A stretch of 35,338 nt of DNA from Welwitschia mirabilis (lineage: Eukaryota; Gnetophyta; Gnetopsida; Welwitschiales), in assembly GCA_051453625.1 (NCBI GenBank), contig JBOZIK010000001.1:72079233-72114570 (forward strand), in the 5' to 3' direction. The notes under the pieces are model-generated. The model was not told the origin of the DNA, ran no database searches, and was given only the letters and a program-made list of their open reading frames with translations. The position numbers and the translations under genes were made by a program. Numbering within the stretch: the first letter of the stretch is position 1; every line of letters starts with the position of its first letter. This document shows positions 12,020 through 22,985 of the stretch, in pieces.

Positions 12020-12240
12020 ATAAATGCCCTAAAATTCTATCTTTTGAGGAAATTTTTTAATGCCCTAAAAGGCACCTTTTAGGGCATTTCTTAGAAGCAC
12101 CTTAAAAGGACCATCCTTTAGGGTGTTTCTTAGAAGAATCCTTAAAGGCACCTTTAAGGCATTTCTTGGAAGCTTCTTAAAAGGAATCTTTTAGGACATT
12201 TCATGAAAATGCCCTAATAGAAATATTTTAAGGCATTCCT
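12020..12240. repeat. Self-complementary short-motif array (GCCCTAAAAGG / CCTTTTAGGGC)
   Basis: About 220 bp built from alternating orientations of a 25-50 bp word, roughly 'tttagggcatttcttagaag' followed by 'caccttaaaagg'. Forward and reverse-complement versions alternate, so the array can fold into successive hairpins. One (12059-12088) is a perfect palindrome. Another, near 12193-12215, is centred on 'tcatga' (aggacatttcatgaaaatgc). Further related words occur to about 12360. Related words also occur at 3095-3310. I cannot assign it to a named transposon or satellite family. Confidence 0.65.
12059..12088. repeat. Perfect 14-bp-arm palindrome with 2-nt spacer
   Basis: 'aatgccctaaaagg' (12059-12072), spacer 'ca', then its exact reverse complement 'ccttttagggcatt' (12075-12088). 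In RNA this would be a strong stem; as DNA it is a candidate cruciform. Confidence 0.95.
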
Positions 12241-12244
12241 ATGT

Positions 12245-14285
12245 TGTTTTTTTAGGTTGGTTTTAAAAAAACTATAAAATATTCTGAGTAGTTATAGCTA
12301 TGCTTTAAAGGAAATTCATTTTATAACTGCCCCAAAAGCCCTTAAAATAATTAAGGCATTTATCTAATAATTTGAATTTCTGATAATGGGTGCACCCTTT
12401 ACTAGGTAATTACATGACTCCTCATCATGAAGAATAACTAAGTATATTATACCATAATCCATAGATCGACTATGTATAATTGCCTTCTTTGTGAGGGCCA
12501 TTAACCACATGGTAAAGTAGTACCTCTTAATTTTCACTAGATAGCCATCCATATCACATGCCATAGATTAATTATATATGTTTGCTTCTTAATGGAACTC
12601 ATCCTTTTCTTAATAAGTCATAACCTCTTAGCCATGAAGGTCGATATCCCATCATAAATCATCCATACATGCCTTTTGTAAAGGATGGAACACATTCAGA
12701 TGCTTCTTGCACAACATCATATAGTAAATATAGAGATTGAAAATGTATAGTAAATAAAAACATTAAATCTATATGATTGTATTTCACTGAATCAATAGTA
12801 TGAGTCCATCAATATCTAGTATAGATGAATGATATCAATGATATAAAGATGAATAAAAATAGCTATAGGAATCTAATATATAATCTAAAAATATATACTA
12901 TTTTCATATGTCATCATCATAGGCACATTACATTCATTATAAATCAATTTATATTACTTAGGATTATCTTGATCAAATAATTATTACATTAATTAATCTA
13001 CATTACATACACCATTAGATCATTGGATTTAAGTCATCAATATCTAATCATGCTAACATTAAACTATGATCTAATCATTAACATTATTATTATATATTAG
13101 TTGAGTGTATTTATTCTTAGGTTATTAGTTAAGACGTCAATATCATAATGATCAACATTAGTATAAAGCCTCATCATGTTTTCATATGCATCATTAATCA
13201 TGATAAAAAATAAATTTAAAAAAATATTTCAAATTTTAAAGTATCTAATTTTCAAGGAAAATGAAATAAGATAAACTAGTTACATTTATTTCCATTACTC
13301 CATTATGTAATTCAGTGATCTGTGGATTACCATTTCCATTGTTCATGTGGTGCATTTATGATTTATTAATCCCATTGCTTCATTCAATACATCTATGGAT
13401 TATCATCTAATAAACTAGTTATCCATCATATAAGTAATAAGCTTCATGTTAATAATTAATGTCACCATATGATTATTCAAATATATATCAAATGCATAAT
13501 CCCATGGATCACAAGATTAGAATATCTGTTAAGAGATTACAACATGATAAATATACCACTTTTTGCCAATAGAGTTAAGAATGTTATTTTATGTATAAAT
13601 GAGCATTGCATTACTAGTTAGCATCTATAGTTTAAGGTGATTAAACATATCATAATTAGATTATTAGAGTTACATTGTCAGTGAGAGTCCATGCATTATT
13701 ATAGTTAACTAAATCCAAATAAGTAATTAATGATATGTTTATTTAGAGAAGAGGTATATTATTTTCTTTTATCATCTTCGCATATTTGTTTTTATGCACA
13801 TTTAAAGGGATCATTAGCTCATTATCCTAATCAAGATAAATATTCTCTTCATTAAAGGATTTTATACTTAAGAAATACTAGTGAACATAGATTCCAACTT
13901 TTTAACTAAGTTTTATTGAAATCAGAGACATTAAGCAAATGTGATCTTAATGCTCATACTCAAAATAAATGTACTTTAGTTATAATAAGATTACTTATTA
14001 TTGATTTTTTTAAATTAAGGGCCATTAACCTAGATTTGTTTAACTTAAAACTTTATAAGTGTATGACTGGGATGGATGCTTTGTGTATTTAATGAGATTG
14101 TTTAAAAATGAACTTAATGAATGGAAAGGTTTAAAGGAATAGTAGAAGAAGCAATGATGGTATGAGGTGTTTATGAGAAAATCCTTTTTAGAAAAAACAT
14201 GTTTTTTTTTAGCATGACTTATTTACAAAATACTCAAAATAATTATAACTATTATTTTTAGAGTTGAAGAAGAAATTTTTAAGTG
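12245..14285. other. No gene recognised; AT-rich
   Basis: Over 2 kb of AT-rich sequence rich in 'cattaat' and 'atcat' words. This lies 3' of the minus-strand gypsy protease, where its RT would be expected. I found no RT motifs, so that part is deleted or decayed beyond recognition. Confidence 0.45.
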
Positions 14286-14289
14286 ATCA

Positions 14290-14960
14290 TATATAATGAA
14301 AAATATTTGGCTTATAAGGGGAACATCTTGAGTTAAAAATTTTGTTAATGATGTTAGAATCACTTGGTAATTTTATCATGTTAAAAATATTTAAGTTTAA
14401 ATTCATGTTATCAAATGATGTCTTCATTAGTCATTCCCAAAATTAATTAAGATATTAAAAGTTATAGGGAAAGGTTTCCATAAAATAATGAACACTGTTT
14501 TACATTTTGTTATATTCATATCTAAAACTATGACATTTATTGGAATATAGCACTTATCAACTTGGATTATTACATCATTAATGATTCCTATGATAACTTC
14601 ATAAAGTTATTAACCAATTACAATTGGATTTTAATGCATTTAAGATCACTATGCCAAGTTCTTCATATACATAATGGAGGAGGATGTTGATACTTACTTT
14701 CAGGTCAAATAAGGATTGCTTAGTTTTTTAATCTCCAATTATAATTTCTTTTTTTATACAACTAGGATCTTTATACTTAGGTAGAAACTAATTTTGGATG
14801 ATTTCCCTTGTTCATTAAGCTCAAAAGGATTTGTTCTTTATGTTCATGTGTCTCTTTGTCATGTACAAGTTCATAAGGAATTTTACATTAAAGAGAATCT
14901 TTTTAACTACTTCTAAAAAAGTCACATTGATTTTAACTTTATTAAAAATTTCTAAGGCCT
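14290..14960 (-). pseudogene. Ty3/gypsy (Athila-like) aspartic protease region, minus-strand element B
   Basis: On the minus strand the order of landmarks is that of the gag-protease linker and protease of Athila-like gypsy elements. 'FNKVKINVTFLEVVKK' (about 14955-14910) matches the family's 'F.KVQINIPLLDAIKQ' linker. 'DLKVSINILLHYVYEELG' (from 14706 downwards) matches 'DLGASVNLLPYSVYQQLG'; the active-site Asp is kept but the following Gly-Ala is Lys-Val. 'GIINDVIIQVDKCYIPI' follows in another frame. A 'GKPFPITFNILIN' counterpart of 'GRPFLATANALIN' lies near 14480-14445. 'MKTSFDNMNLNLNIFNM' (14427-14378) matches 'MKLSFGNMTLELNIFN'. Several frameshifts and stops separate these blocks. The match is from memory, but the number of ordered blocks makes it strong. 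Confidence 0.75.
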
Positions 14961-15419
14961 CTAATTGTTATTTTTTATATTTTATTTTCTAAGATATTGG
15001 AAAAAATATAAAGGCTCTTTATAAAGAGGTAAAAGTTTTACTAAGTCTATTACCTTTTCTTTATTTGCATACTAGAACAAGGGTAAAGATTCTTGATGAG
15101 GAGCTATGTCTTTTCCTTTAATTGTTTCCTCATATTTTGATTATCTATGATTTAAATAATATTAATTTCTATATAACTTTAAAGGTACATCACTTTGGTT
15201 TTCTCTAAGTGTCTTGATTCTTCTTCAATATATCTAACTCCTTTGGGATTTAATTGAGTACCCATTAGGAGTTTTCCTGAATTTGTATGATTTTAGGTAT
15301 AGAGAATATAGTTTGGATTTGTTAGACTAATTAGAGAATTTGAAAAATGGATTGGATGTTTTACTCAAGATTGGTTAAAGATCAGAAATGTTAATTAAGT
15401 ATTGATTTATGGTTATGTT

Positions 15420-16490
15420 TAATTTAGACTTGATTTTCCATGAATTTACTTACTAATTTCTCAAAACGATTAGATGATGGTAATTTGAGATAATTGGTTG
15501 TAAACAGATGAAAAGGTTATAAACGAAAAGGTTTTCTTGGTTAATTAATTTAGTTATCTTTCTTCTAAGTAACATTAAGGTAATTTATCTAATAGGGTTT
15601 GTAAGTGTTTCTGTGTCAATATTTTTTTTGGTTTTTCCATTGATGTCCTACAGCTTTAACATGTTCATTAACTATGTTCTAAAATAAGGGAATGGATGAC
15701 ATGTAGTTGTTTTATGGCTATCAATGTTATAGATAATACATTCTACTCTTCATGCTAATTCATTATTCTTGTTATTCACTTAAAAATTTTTAGGAACTTT
15801 AAATATACTTATAGATCTAATGGAATAACGCTATCTAGATGGTTTAATAGGATTATTCCAATTTTCTAGACTCTTAGTAATAATCTCAAGGTATACCCAC
15901 TCTTTTCCTAAAGGCATGATAAGGAATTTTTTATTACTTATTATTTAGACTAATTGGTAGTTATTAGTGGAAAACCCATTATAGTAAAACTTTATCTTCC
16001 TCCCTAATTTAATTTCATGTTGAAAATATTTTTGAAGAAAGTATTTGAATAACTTTAAGATTTTCAAAATTGTTTCATGATTTGTTTGCTATAAATTCAT
16101 AATTTCTTTTCTTAGGGAATTCATTTTATGATTGGGAAAGCATGTGGAGATGAAGTACTTATTTAGATAGACATAAGTTATTATGGAAAAGATTTTGAGA
16201 ATGTATAACCAAGATTTCACATTTTATTTTAAATAACAATGAAAATAAGATAAACCCAAGTAAAGTATGAGTGTTCTGATATTAGGGAATAATTAATAGG
16301 ACATATTTGAATTCCTTAATATGAAAGTATGAGTCTTTAGGTTCTAATTCATGAAAATGAAGCAAAAGCTATATGATAGAGATTTTGAACTTTAACCTCT
16401 AAACCATGGATGATAACATAATTCATAAAGGTATTTCTAAAAATCTTGGTTAGAGATAACCATAAAGGATTGTTCTAGGTTGGTTACTAT
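15420..16490 (-). pseudogene. Ty3/gypsy gag remnant, minus-strand element B
   Basis: Upstream (minus strand) of the protease, several gag blocks appear in order. 'RTILYGYL' (about 16481-16455) resembles the N-terminal 'RTLRDYL' word. 'GLEVKVQ' (about 16405) corresponds to 'FEVKP'. 'EPKDSYFHIKEFKYV' (about 16345-16300) corresponds to 'ESEDPYLHIKEFEEV'. 'KSWLYIL' (about 16215-16197) corresponds to the conserved 'DWLY' of the retrotransposon gag domain. Near 15465-15425 'FEKLVSKFMENQ' fits the coiled C-terminal part. The frame is broken many times. It lies in the same orientation as, and correctly spaced from, the protease at 14290-14960, so the two belong to one element. No zinc knuckle was identified. 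Confidence 0.6.
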
Positions 16491-16722
16491 TAACTACAGT
16501 AGTCTATTTTTAGCTGAATCTTAGATAAGGTAATAGGCCATTGATTAGGTGATTAGGTCTTTATTAGATGTTGATTTAGTAATTAAATAATTTAGATCTT
16601 ACTACTGTTGGAGTAAGGGATTTTTTAATTATTTTTTGGTTATTTTATAAAAAGGAGTCTTGGTGTGATTGGGATTCATCATTTTATCATGTACTTATTA
16701 TATCACTGAAGGAACTTGGAAA
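16491..16722 (-). other. Probable leader of element B, cut by element A
   Basis: This is the short stretch between the gag N-terminus of element B and the LTR start of element A. The 5' LTR of element B is not here. If it survives, it should lie beyond 30207. Confidence 0.35.
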
Positions 16723-17674
16723 TGACTAATTTTGATGTAAATATTACATATTAATAAAATGTTTTTATTTTTATAATTATACATTTTAGATAGTAATATA
16801 TGTTTTCCTATAAAAATTAAGTTAATATTCTCACTAATTAATAGGTTAGTTAGTTAGCATGTTAATAGGTTAGTGTATGTATGTTATATTATTGAGTTAC
16901 AAGTATAGAATTCCATTTGGGATAAGGATGAAAGGAAATAATAAGTTGATAGAAAGGTAATAATAACCTCAATCATAAACATATCCCTAAGGAATAAATA
17001 AAGGAAATGAAAAAATAGAAAGGAATATAAAAAGGAGATCATTAGAAAAAGTGGGTATCTTTTTGGAAAAAGCTCTAGTAATAAGGCTCAATAAGAAGAT
17101 CAAGAGGGAAGCTCCAGTCATCCTACAAAGGATAAATATCATCTCTAATTCTTTAATGTTACCTATAGAGGAAAAACACAAGATCATTAGTACATCTCTA
17201 TATTACATTTTGGTATTTCACTATAAAGCTGAAAAGATAAACTTGAGTATCATTTTATGTATGTTTTATTACTTAAAAAAGTAATATTAGCTCAATTTAC
17301 TCCTATATATGTAGTTAAACATGGATTAAAATAATTAACAGTGCTTACAAATAAGTATTATATATTATTTTATCTAACTTTTACAATGTTTTTCTATATT
17401 TCATTTTTTTCCTAATGTAATATATGTGAATAATAAACTTTATCAATAAATAAACCATTTCAACTAGTTTAAGTAACTTCATCATGATATTATCATGATG
17501 ATTCATTTTGAGCAAAATGATCAAAAATCAAAAATATTAACTAGTTTTTAGTAAGCTTTTGATTTGTATTTAATCATTAAGATTATTTTAGATTAATAGT
17601 ATTATATTTTCTACATTTTACAACATAATTTTCTAACATTTTCTATGACTATTTCACTATGTAAGCCTTTATCA
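16723..17674 (+). repeat. 5' LTR of element A (952 bp)
   Basis: It begins 'tgactaatttt' and ends 'cctttatca'. It aligns along its length with 29404-30207; shared words include 'ataattatacattttagata', 'aataggttagttagtta' and 'ataaacatatcccta'. By eye the copies agree at roughly three quarters to four fifths of positions. It carries 149 bp (17010-17158) missing from the 3' copy. The plus-strand frame at 17051-17284 lies inside this LTR and has no domain. Confidence 0.9.
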
Positions 17675-18134
17675 TTTTGGAACTAGAATGAGGACAATCC
17701 TAGAGCCAACTAGTAAAGATGAAGAAAATTATGATCCAATGAGATAGCTAAGCAAAATGATGAGATGAAAAAGGTAGGTATGTTAGGGACCCTAAAAAAT
17801 ATGATCTAGATGAGTAGACTGCAAGTAGGATTAAAATGAAAATAGAAGAGAATGATTTTATAGTGGATGAAACGACTCTTAAAAAGACTATAAAAGAATA
17901 AGTTTTTTCGAATTAATGAAGTAAATAGAGAAATGATTACTTTCTATTTTTAAATTTCCTCCCACTCATGGAAAATCTTTTCAAATAGGTTAAGCAAATA
18001 AACCTGAAAAGAAATTTGTAGTGGGATGCTATTAGAAATATGATGGAGATCTAAGACCTTTAAATCATGATATATATATTAGCTAGAAGACTTAACATTC
18101 CATTAATCATATAGCCTTATAACATATAAATAAA
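17675..18134 (+). other. Element A leader; primer-binding site not clear
   Basis: Directly after the LTR comes 'ttttggaactagaatgagga'. A primer-binding site should start TGG here. The match to the tRNA-Asp type (TGGCGCC...GGGGA) is poor even allowing for C-to-T and G-to-A change, so I leave the tRNA unassigned. From ATG 17688 a frame reads 17 residues (ending ENYDPMR) before a stop and may be the decayed start of gag. Confidence 0.4.
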
Positions 18135-18887
18135 GTGAGAAATATAAATATAACATTAATATCAACTTTTGAAGGTAAGAAATTAGAAGAACCCCTACTA
18201 CATTTAAGTACATTTAATGCCTTTTGTAAAGCAAATTATCTTGATTTAGATACTAATTTTCTAGGATATTTTCCTTTTCCCTTGAAAGGGGATGCTCAAT
18301 TATGGTATCATGAAAATCCTAAACATGCCTTTAGTTCACGGGAAGCTCTTAAAAATTATTTCTTAGCTAAATTTCAACTCATACAGATAGTTGAGAGTTA
18401 AGCTAATAAATTTCAAATAACAAGAAAAAAAGGATAATGAAAGATTTAATGAATTCATGGATAGGTATAACATATTATTAGATAAATGTCTTAACTATGT
18501 AATTATAGCTAGATAATGAATTAAAGCTTTACTTAAAGGATTATAGAGTCAACATTTAAAGGAACTAGACTTACTATGTAGAGGAAGCATCAAAACAAAG
18601 AATGCTCAAGCAGTAGAAGAGGTTATTACTCAGTTTATAACATTAGTCAAGTATGGGAATAAGAAAATAAAAGGAAGAAAAGGGTAAATGAAGTATTTAT
18701 TCTAGAATTAAATGGTATTATATATATTTCAAAACATATTAGTCTTATAGAAGAACTAGCTAAGAAAGTAACTAACAATATGGTAGAAAACATTGATTGG
18801 TTAATTGTATAATACTTTAAGAAGAAAGAAGGACCTACATGTGAGCATTATAGAGAAGATAATCATGAAGGAATAGAATGTTATTAG
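18135..18887 (+). pseudogene. gag of element A, with damaged CCHC zinc knuckle
   Basis: Gag forms the virus-like particle and its zinc knuckle binds the element RNA. The frame 18135-18401 encodes a retrotransposon-gag domain: 'EPLLHLSTFNAFC' (compare 'EDP..HL..F...C') and then 'FPFPLKGDAQLWY' (compare 'FPFSLKG.A..W'). A stop at 18399-18401 ends it. The homologous sequence resumes in another frame at 18433 ('NERFNEFMDRYNILLDKC') after an A7 run at 18425-18431, so an indel there is likely. The first frame returns at 18840, where a CX2CX4HX4C knuckle is visible with its second Cys replaced by Tyr: TGT 18840, TAT 18849, CAT 18864, TGT 18879. A TAG at 18885 follows. Confidence 0.8.
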
Positions 18888-19561
18888 ATGGAGGAATTTG
18901 TTCATTGGTTGGATATTAATAGATTAGATTTAAATTTAAGAAATCAACCTCAAACTAAAGGGGAAAAACTATATTCTTTCCAAAATAAGAAATGGGAAGA
19001 TCAGTTAGAAAGGCCTTTATATAAATACATAAATCCAAAAAGGGAGGAACAATATGACTGTTATAGTAATTAAAGAAATATAGATTTAAGGGACATTAAA
19101 GAAAACTAAAAAATAGAAAATAAAGAATGGATAATTCTTACCCAACCTCAACTAAGTCCAAGGGAGACACCAAGTAAAGCAGTGACTACCAAATCTAGAA
19201 AATAGATAGTAGTATATAAACTATAGGAAAAGAACATAAATTTAAATAGTCCTTTAGATGATTAAAAAAAAATATGAGGAAAAACGTAATAGATGATGCA
19301 TAATAGGTCCTCTACCTTTTCCAATGAGAAGTAAAAAAATAGAACATCCAAAAATTGAAAAAGACATAGAGTATATAGTAAATATTTTAGAAGACATAAC
19401 AATAGCATTACCTATTTTGAAATTGTTAAAAGACATACCAATGTACTAGAAGCAAATGAAGAGCATTTGTTTAAAACCAAAGAATGAAAAGGAAGGTGGG
19501 AAGGAAAAACAAATTGAGATGGTTAGGAAAAATTAAGTTTCCTAAGCTTTTACATAAGTAC
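18888..19561 (+). pseudogene. gag-protease linker of element A
   Basis: The same frame as the zinc knuckle continues from 18888 for about 61 codons (contains 'MEEFVHWLDINRLDLNLR'), then breaks into many stops. This is the position of the variable linker in gypsy polyproteins. No domain is recognised. The opposite-strand frame at 19254-19436 is a shadow. Confidence 0.5.
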
Positions 19562-20050
19562 TTCAAATAAATAATATGAAAAGTATTAGTTATCTTGGAA
19601 AACCTATGATAGACATGAAAATTGATGAAGAATACAAAGTAGAAGCACTTATGATCTAGAAGAAAGCATTAATGTTATGGCCTATAAAAATTATGAGGAA
19701 TTGGAAAAGCTAAAATTGATAGCTATCAAGGAAAAGAATACCTAATAGATGGTTTAGCAGTAACACCAAAATAAGTTCTAAATGATATATTCATTGAACT
19801 CTAAGGCTTTATCTACTTGATAGATTATTTAGTAATGAACACTCAAGAAGATATCCACATAGTAATTTTCGGAAGACCTTGAATGGCTACTATAGATGCT
19901 ACTATTTATTCTAGGTTAAAGAAAATCAATCAAAAAGATCTTCAAAACGTAATTAAGCTATCTAATGTAATGGTTGTAGAAGAGATGGCACAAAATACAA
20001 AAGCTAGAATTAATGCAATTCTAATACATAAGGTTAATCTAATGCTAAAT
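19562..20050 (+). pseudogene. Aspartic protease region of element A
   Basis: The active-site block reads 'YDLEESINVM' from 19650 (family form 'CDLGASINLMP'). The catalytic Asp (19653-19655) is kept, but Gly-Ala has become Glu-Glu. One base seems to be missing just before it, because the upstream residues (VEAL) are in another frame. Downstream, 'IVIFGRP' then a TGA (19880-19882) then 'MATIDATIYSRL' corresponds to 'ILGRPWLATADA', so the expected Trp is now a stop. The protease would have processed the Gag-Pol polyprotein; this copy cannot. Confidence 0.7.
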
Positions 20051-20399
20051 AAGTAAAATAAAGAAAAGTATGAAGAGAAAAATTTGACATCTCAAGAAAT
20101 AGAAAAGCCCCCACTAGAGGATGGATTAGAGTATATCAAAGTAGCTCCAAATGGACATCTAATTATAAATAGTTATTGAACTTATTCTTTAAAAAAAAAA
20201 AAGTCTCAACAGGATGTTGATCAAAAGAAAAGAATATTTTCCTTGGAATCATACTAATATTAAGATAATAGATCCAAGAATATGTCAACATAGGATTTAT
20301 TTAGATACCTCTATCAAATCAAATAGGTAACTAGAAAAAATATGCAACCTATACATGTAGGAAATAATTAAATAAGAAATTTTTAAACTCTTAGATGAT

Positions 20400-21160
20400 A
20401 GATTTTTTAATCCTATATTTGATTCAAAATGGGTTATTTTTATCAAAGTGCTGCCATAGAAAGAAAATAAATGGGAGGTATGTATAAACTTTTAAATGTT
20501 TGATATTGCAACATATAAAGATTATTTTCCTCTTCCATTTATAGCTTAAGTTTTATAAAGAGTATCTAAACATTAGTACTATAGTTTTCTAGATGAATAT
20601 AGTGGATATAATTAGGTCTCAATAGCTTTAGAGGATTAAGTGAAGACAACTTATACTTATTATTCAGGGACTTATCTATATGAAGTATTACCATCTGAAT
20701 TATGTAATTTTCCTACTACATTTCATACATTAGTAAATAGCATTATTCAAGATATGATAGGAAGAATAGTTAATGTATTTATGAATGATTTATCAACTTT
20801 TGAAAAAGATTTTAAGAAGTCACTAAATAGGATAAAAATAGTTTTAATCAAATATGAAGAAAAACATCTTAAATGTAGCTGGTTAAAAAGTCATCTAATG
20901 GTGATAGAAGGCATAGTACTAGGACAATAAAAATATAAAAAAGAGATTGAAACTAATGAATAAAAAAATAAAGCTCTAAAAGATATTTTACCTCCAAAAA
21001 TCTAAGATAATTAAGATATTTCTTATGACATGTTGGATATTATAAAAGATGTATATCTAAATTTAGTAAAATTTCTATACCTTTGAGTAATATTTTATAA
21101 AAACGATGTGGAATATAATTGGACTAATGAATGTCAAAATGATTAATAAACTTTAAAGGA
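20400..21160 (+). pseudogene. Reverse transcriptase of element A
   Basis: Ordered RT blocks are 'SKWV' (near 20425), 'KWEVCINF' (near 20475), 'YKDYFPLPFI' (near 20520-20545), 'YYSFLDEYSGYN' (Asp codon 20592-20594), and the open frame 20640-20930. That frame contains 'TYLYEVLPSELCNFPTTF' and the active-site word 'FMND' (20778-20789) in place of YMDD, then 'EGIVLGQ'. The thumb/connection follows, with 'NDVEYNWTNECQ' near 21105-21140. The first catalytic Asp survives, but the first Asp of YMDD is Asn (AAT 20784-20786), which should abolish activity. Several Gln codons are now stops. Confidence 0.88.
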
Positions 21161-21169
21161 TAAACTTTT

Positions 21170-21640
21170 AGTAGTGCCTATTTTAAAAGGAAAAAATTAG
21201 ATAAAAACATTTTACATTATGATCAATACATCTAGTCATGCTATGTGAGTAGTTTTGGGGCAAAATAATAGATATAATAAATCATATACTATTACTTATA
21301 TTAGTAAGAACTTGAAACTAGCTCATCAAAATTACATGGTAATAAAGAAATAGATGTTAATAGTAATGATGACATTAGAAAAATTCAAGCAGTATATTTT
21401 GAAAAATTCAAGCACTATATTTTAGACTATGAAGTAAAAGTTCATATAAACCATAGTGTTATTAGATTTTTTATAAATAAAAAAAGCTAATTTAAGAATT
21501 ATGAGATGGATATTATTAATGTAAGAATTTGACTTAAAAATTATCAATAGAAGAGGGATAAAAGATGTGGTAGTAGATTATCTCTCAAGACTAGAATTTC
21601 CTAATGAAGAGCAAATAAACATAGGAGATGCATTTTTAGA
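21170..21640 (+). pseudogene. RNase H domain of element A
   Basis: RNase H removes the RNA strand during reverse transcription. 'PILKG' opens the domain near 21178. 'FYIMINTSSHAM' corresponds to 'F.IMTDAS.HAM', with the catalytic Asp now Asn (21225-21227). The catalytic Glu of the 'KEMLA' word is a TAG (21351-21353). 'VHINHSVI' corresponds to 'VHTDHSAI', with Asp now Asn (21449-21451). 'RWILLM' and 'EFDLKIINRRGIKDVVVDYL' close the domain near 21510-21590. A 23-bp tandem duplication (21378-21423) shifts the frame within it. Confidence 0.85.
21378..21423 (+). repeat. 23-bp tandem duplication inside RNase H
   Basis: 21378-21400 and 21401-21423 are identical except for g/c at one base (caagcag versus caagcac). 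Since 23 is not a multiple of three, the duplication breaks the reading frame. Confidence 0.93.
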
Positions 21641-21699
21641 TGAACATCTTGCTTAAGGTCGTTTAAGTAAAAACTAATTCATGGTATGCCAATATAGTA

Positions 21700-22985
21700 A
21701 CTTTGTTATGCATACAAATTTACCATATTTTATGTACTACTATGCAAGAAAAAGATTATTAAAGTAATCTAAATATTTCATTTGACATGATAAGATGTTA
21801 TTTATAAGATGTAAAGATCATATTATTAGAAGATGTGTAATAGAAAGTTTTCAAAGAGAGATTCTAAAGCAAGCTTCTGAGGGAGAAGGAGGAGAGCATT
21901 ATGGTGCAAGAAGAATAGGGATAAAAATTGTTCATATGGAATACTACTAGTTCATCATATTTAAAGATTAAAATGCCTATATACAGGGTTGTGACAAGTG
22001 TTAAATGGAAAAAGCATTTAAGTAGAGGTTAAGTATATCATAATAATGGAATTAACAATTAAACATTTTGATATTTGAAGAATATATTTTATTAGAACTA
22101 TCAATACTTTCTCCTATGGAAAATGATATTTCTTGTTCTACAATAATTACTCTACTAAGTAAGTTGAGGATGAGGTTGTGTCTTATTATTCTTTCAAAAC
22201 CATAGTTAATGTTTTTTCTTAAGAATATTATCTATTAGTTTGAATTCCCTAGAAATCTTATATCTAATAGAGGAACTTATTTTAATAGTGAGATCTTTAA
22301 GAAACTCTTGACCAAAAATAGAATCCACTACAAACTCTTAACTACCTCTCATCCTCAATCTAATAATCAAGATAAGATAACTAATAGATAAATTAATAGA
22401 ATATTAACAAAATTCATAAGTAGTAAGAAAATAGATTAGGCTAAGAAATTAAATGGAGCTCTATGGGCTTGTGGAATAACTTGGAAACATACCATAGTGT
22501 TTACATCATATGAATTATTTTATAAAAAAGAGATATTTTACCAATTGAATTCAAAATAAAAACATTTAAATTGGATAAAGAATTAAAATGTAACTTGGAT
22601 ATAGCTCAAAAGAAATGGATAGAAGACATGATTATTTTAGATGAAAATGGGAAAGAAGCTCTTTTATGTAAAGAACATATATAATATAATACTAAAATAT
22701 ATCATGATAATAAATTAGAAAAATTAGTTTTAATGTAAGATTTTTTTTATTAATCTATGATCCCAAAAAGATCCATCAAAATAAAAATATTAACAAAATT
22801 GACTAGGACCCTACGACATAACAAAAATTTTGGAAAATTGAGTCATAGAAGTGTATGATCTAAATGAAAAAGTAACCTACCAAGTTAATGAATAGAGAAT
22901 AAGGATGTATTATGATCATAAATCTACACTAAATTATTTAAGAAACCCTTATAGGATGGAAGAAATACTTTCACTCTACTTATAA
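21700..22985 (+). pseudogene. Integrase of element A, all three catalytic acids lost
   Basis: The HHCC zinc finger region shows 'IIRRCVIESFQREILK', then 'GEHYGA' (His 21897-21899), then 'GCDKC' (21987-22001). The catalytic core follows. 'RIYFIRT' replaces 'GIDFMGP', with Asp now Tyr (TAT 22085-22087). 'ISNRGTYF' replaces 'ISDRGTHF', with Asp now Asn (22266-22268). 'SHPQSNNQDKITNR' replaces '.HPQTSGQVEVSNR', with the catalytic Glu now Lys (AAG 22374-22376). C-terminal words 'GALWACGITWKHTI', 'LDIAQKKWIEDMI' and 'LGPYDI..I' lead to a final 'RMEEILSLYL' and stop near 22985. No chromodomain is visible. Frameshifts and stops are frequent. Confidence 0.85.

Noticed and set aside
12364-12564. 66-codon minus-strand frame
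   Set aside because: No domain and no neighbours supporting a gene.
17051-17284. 77-codon plus-strand frame
   Set aside because: It lies wholly inside the 5' LTR, overlaps the segment missing from the other LTR, has an opposite-strand shadow and shows no motif.
17675-17700. tRNA-Asp primer-binding site
   Set aside because: Only TGG and a few G/C positions match the usual 18-base site. Too weak to call.
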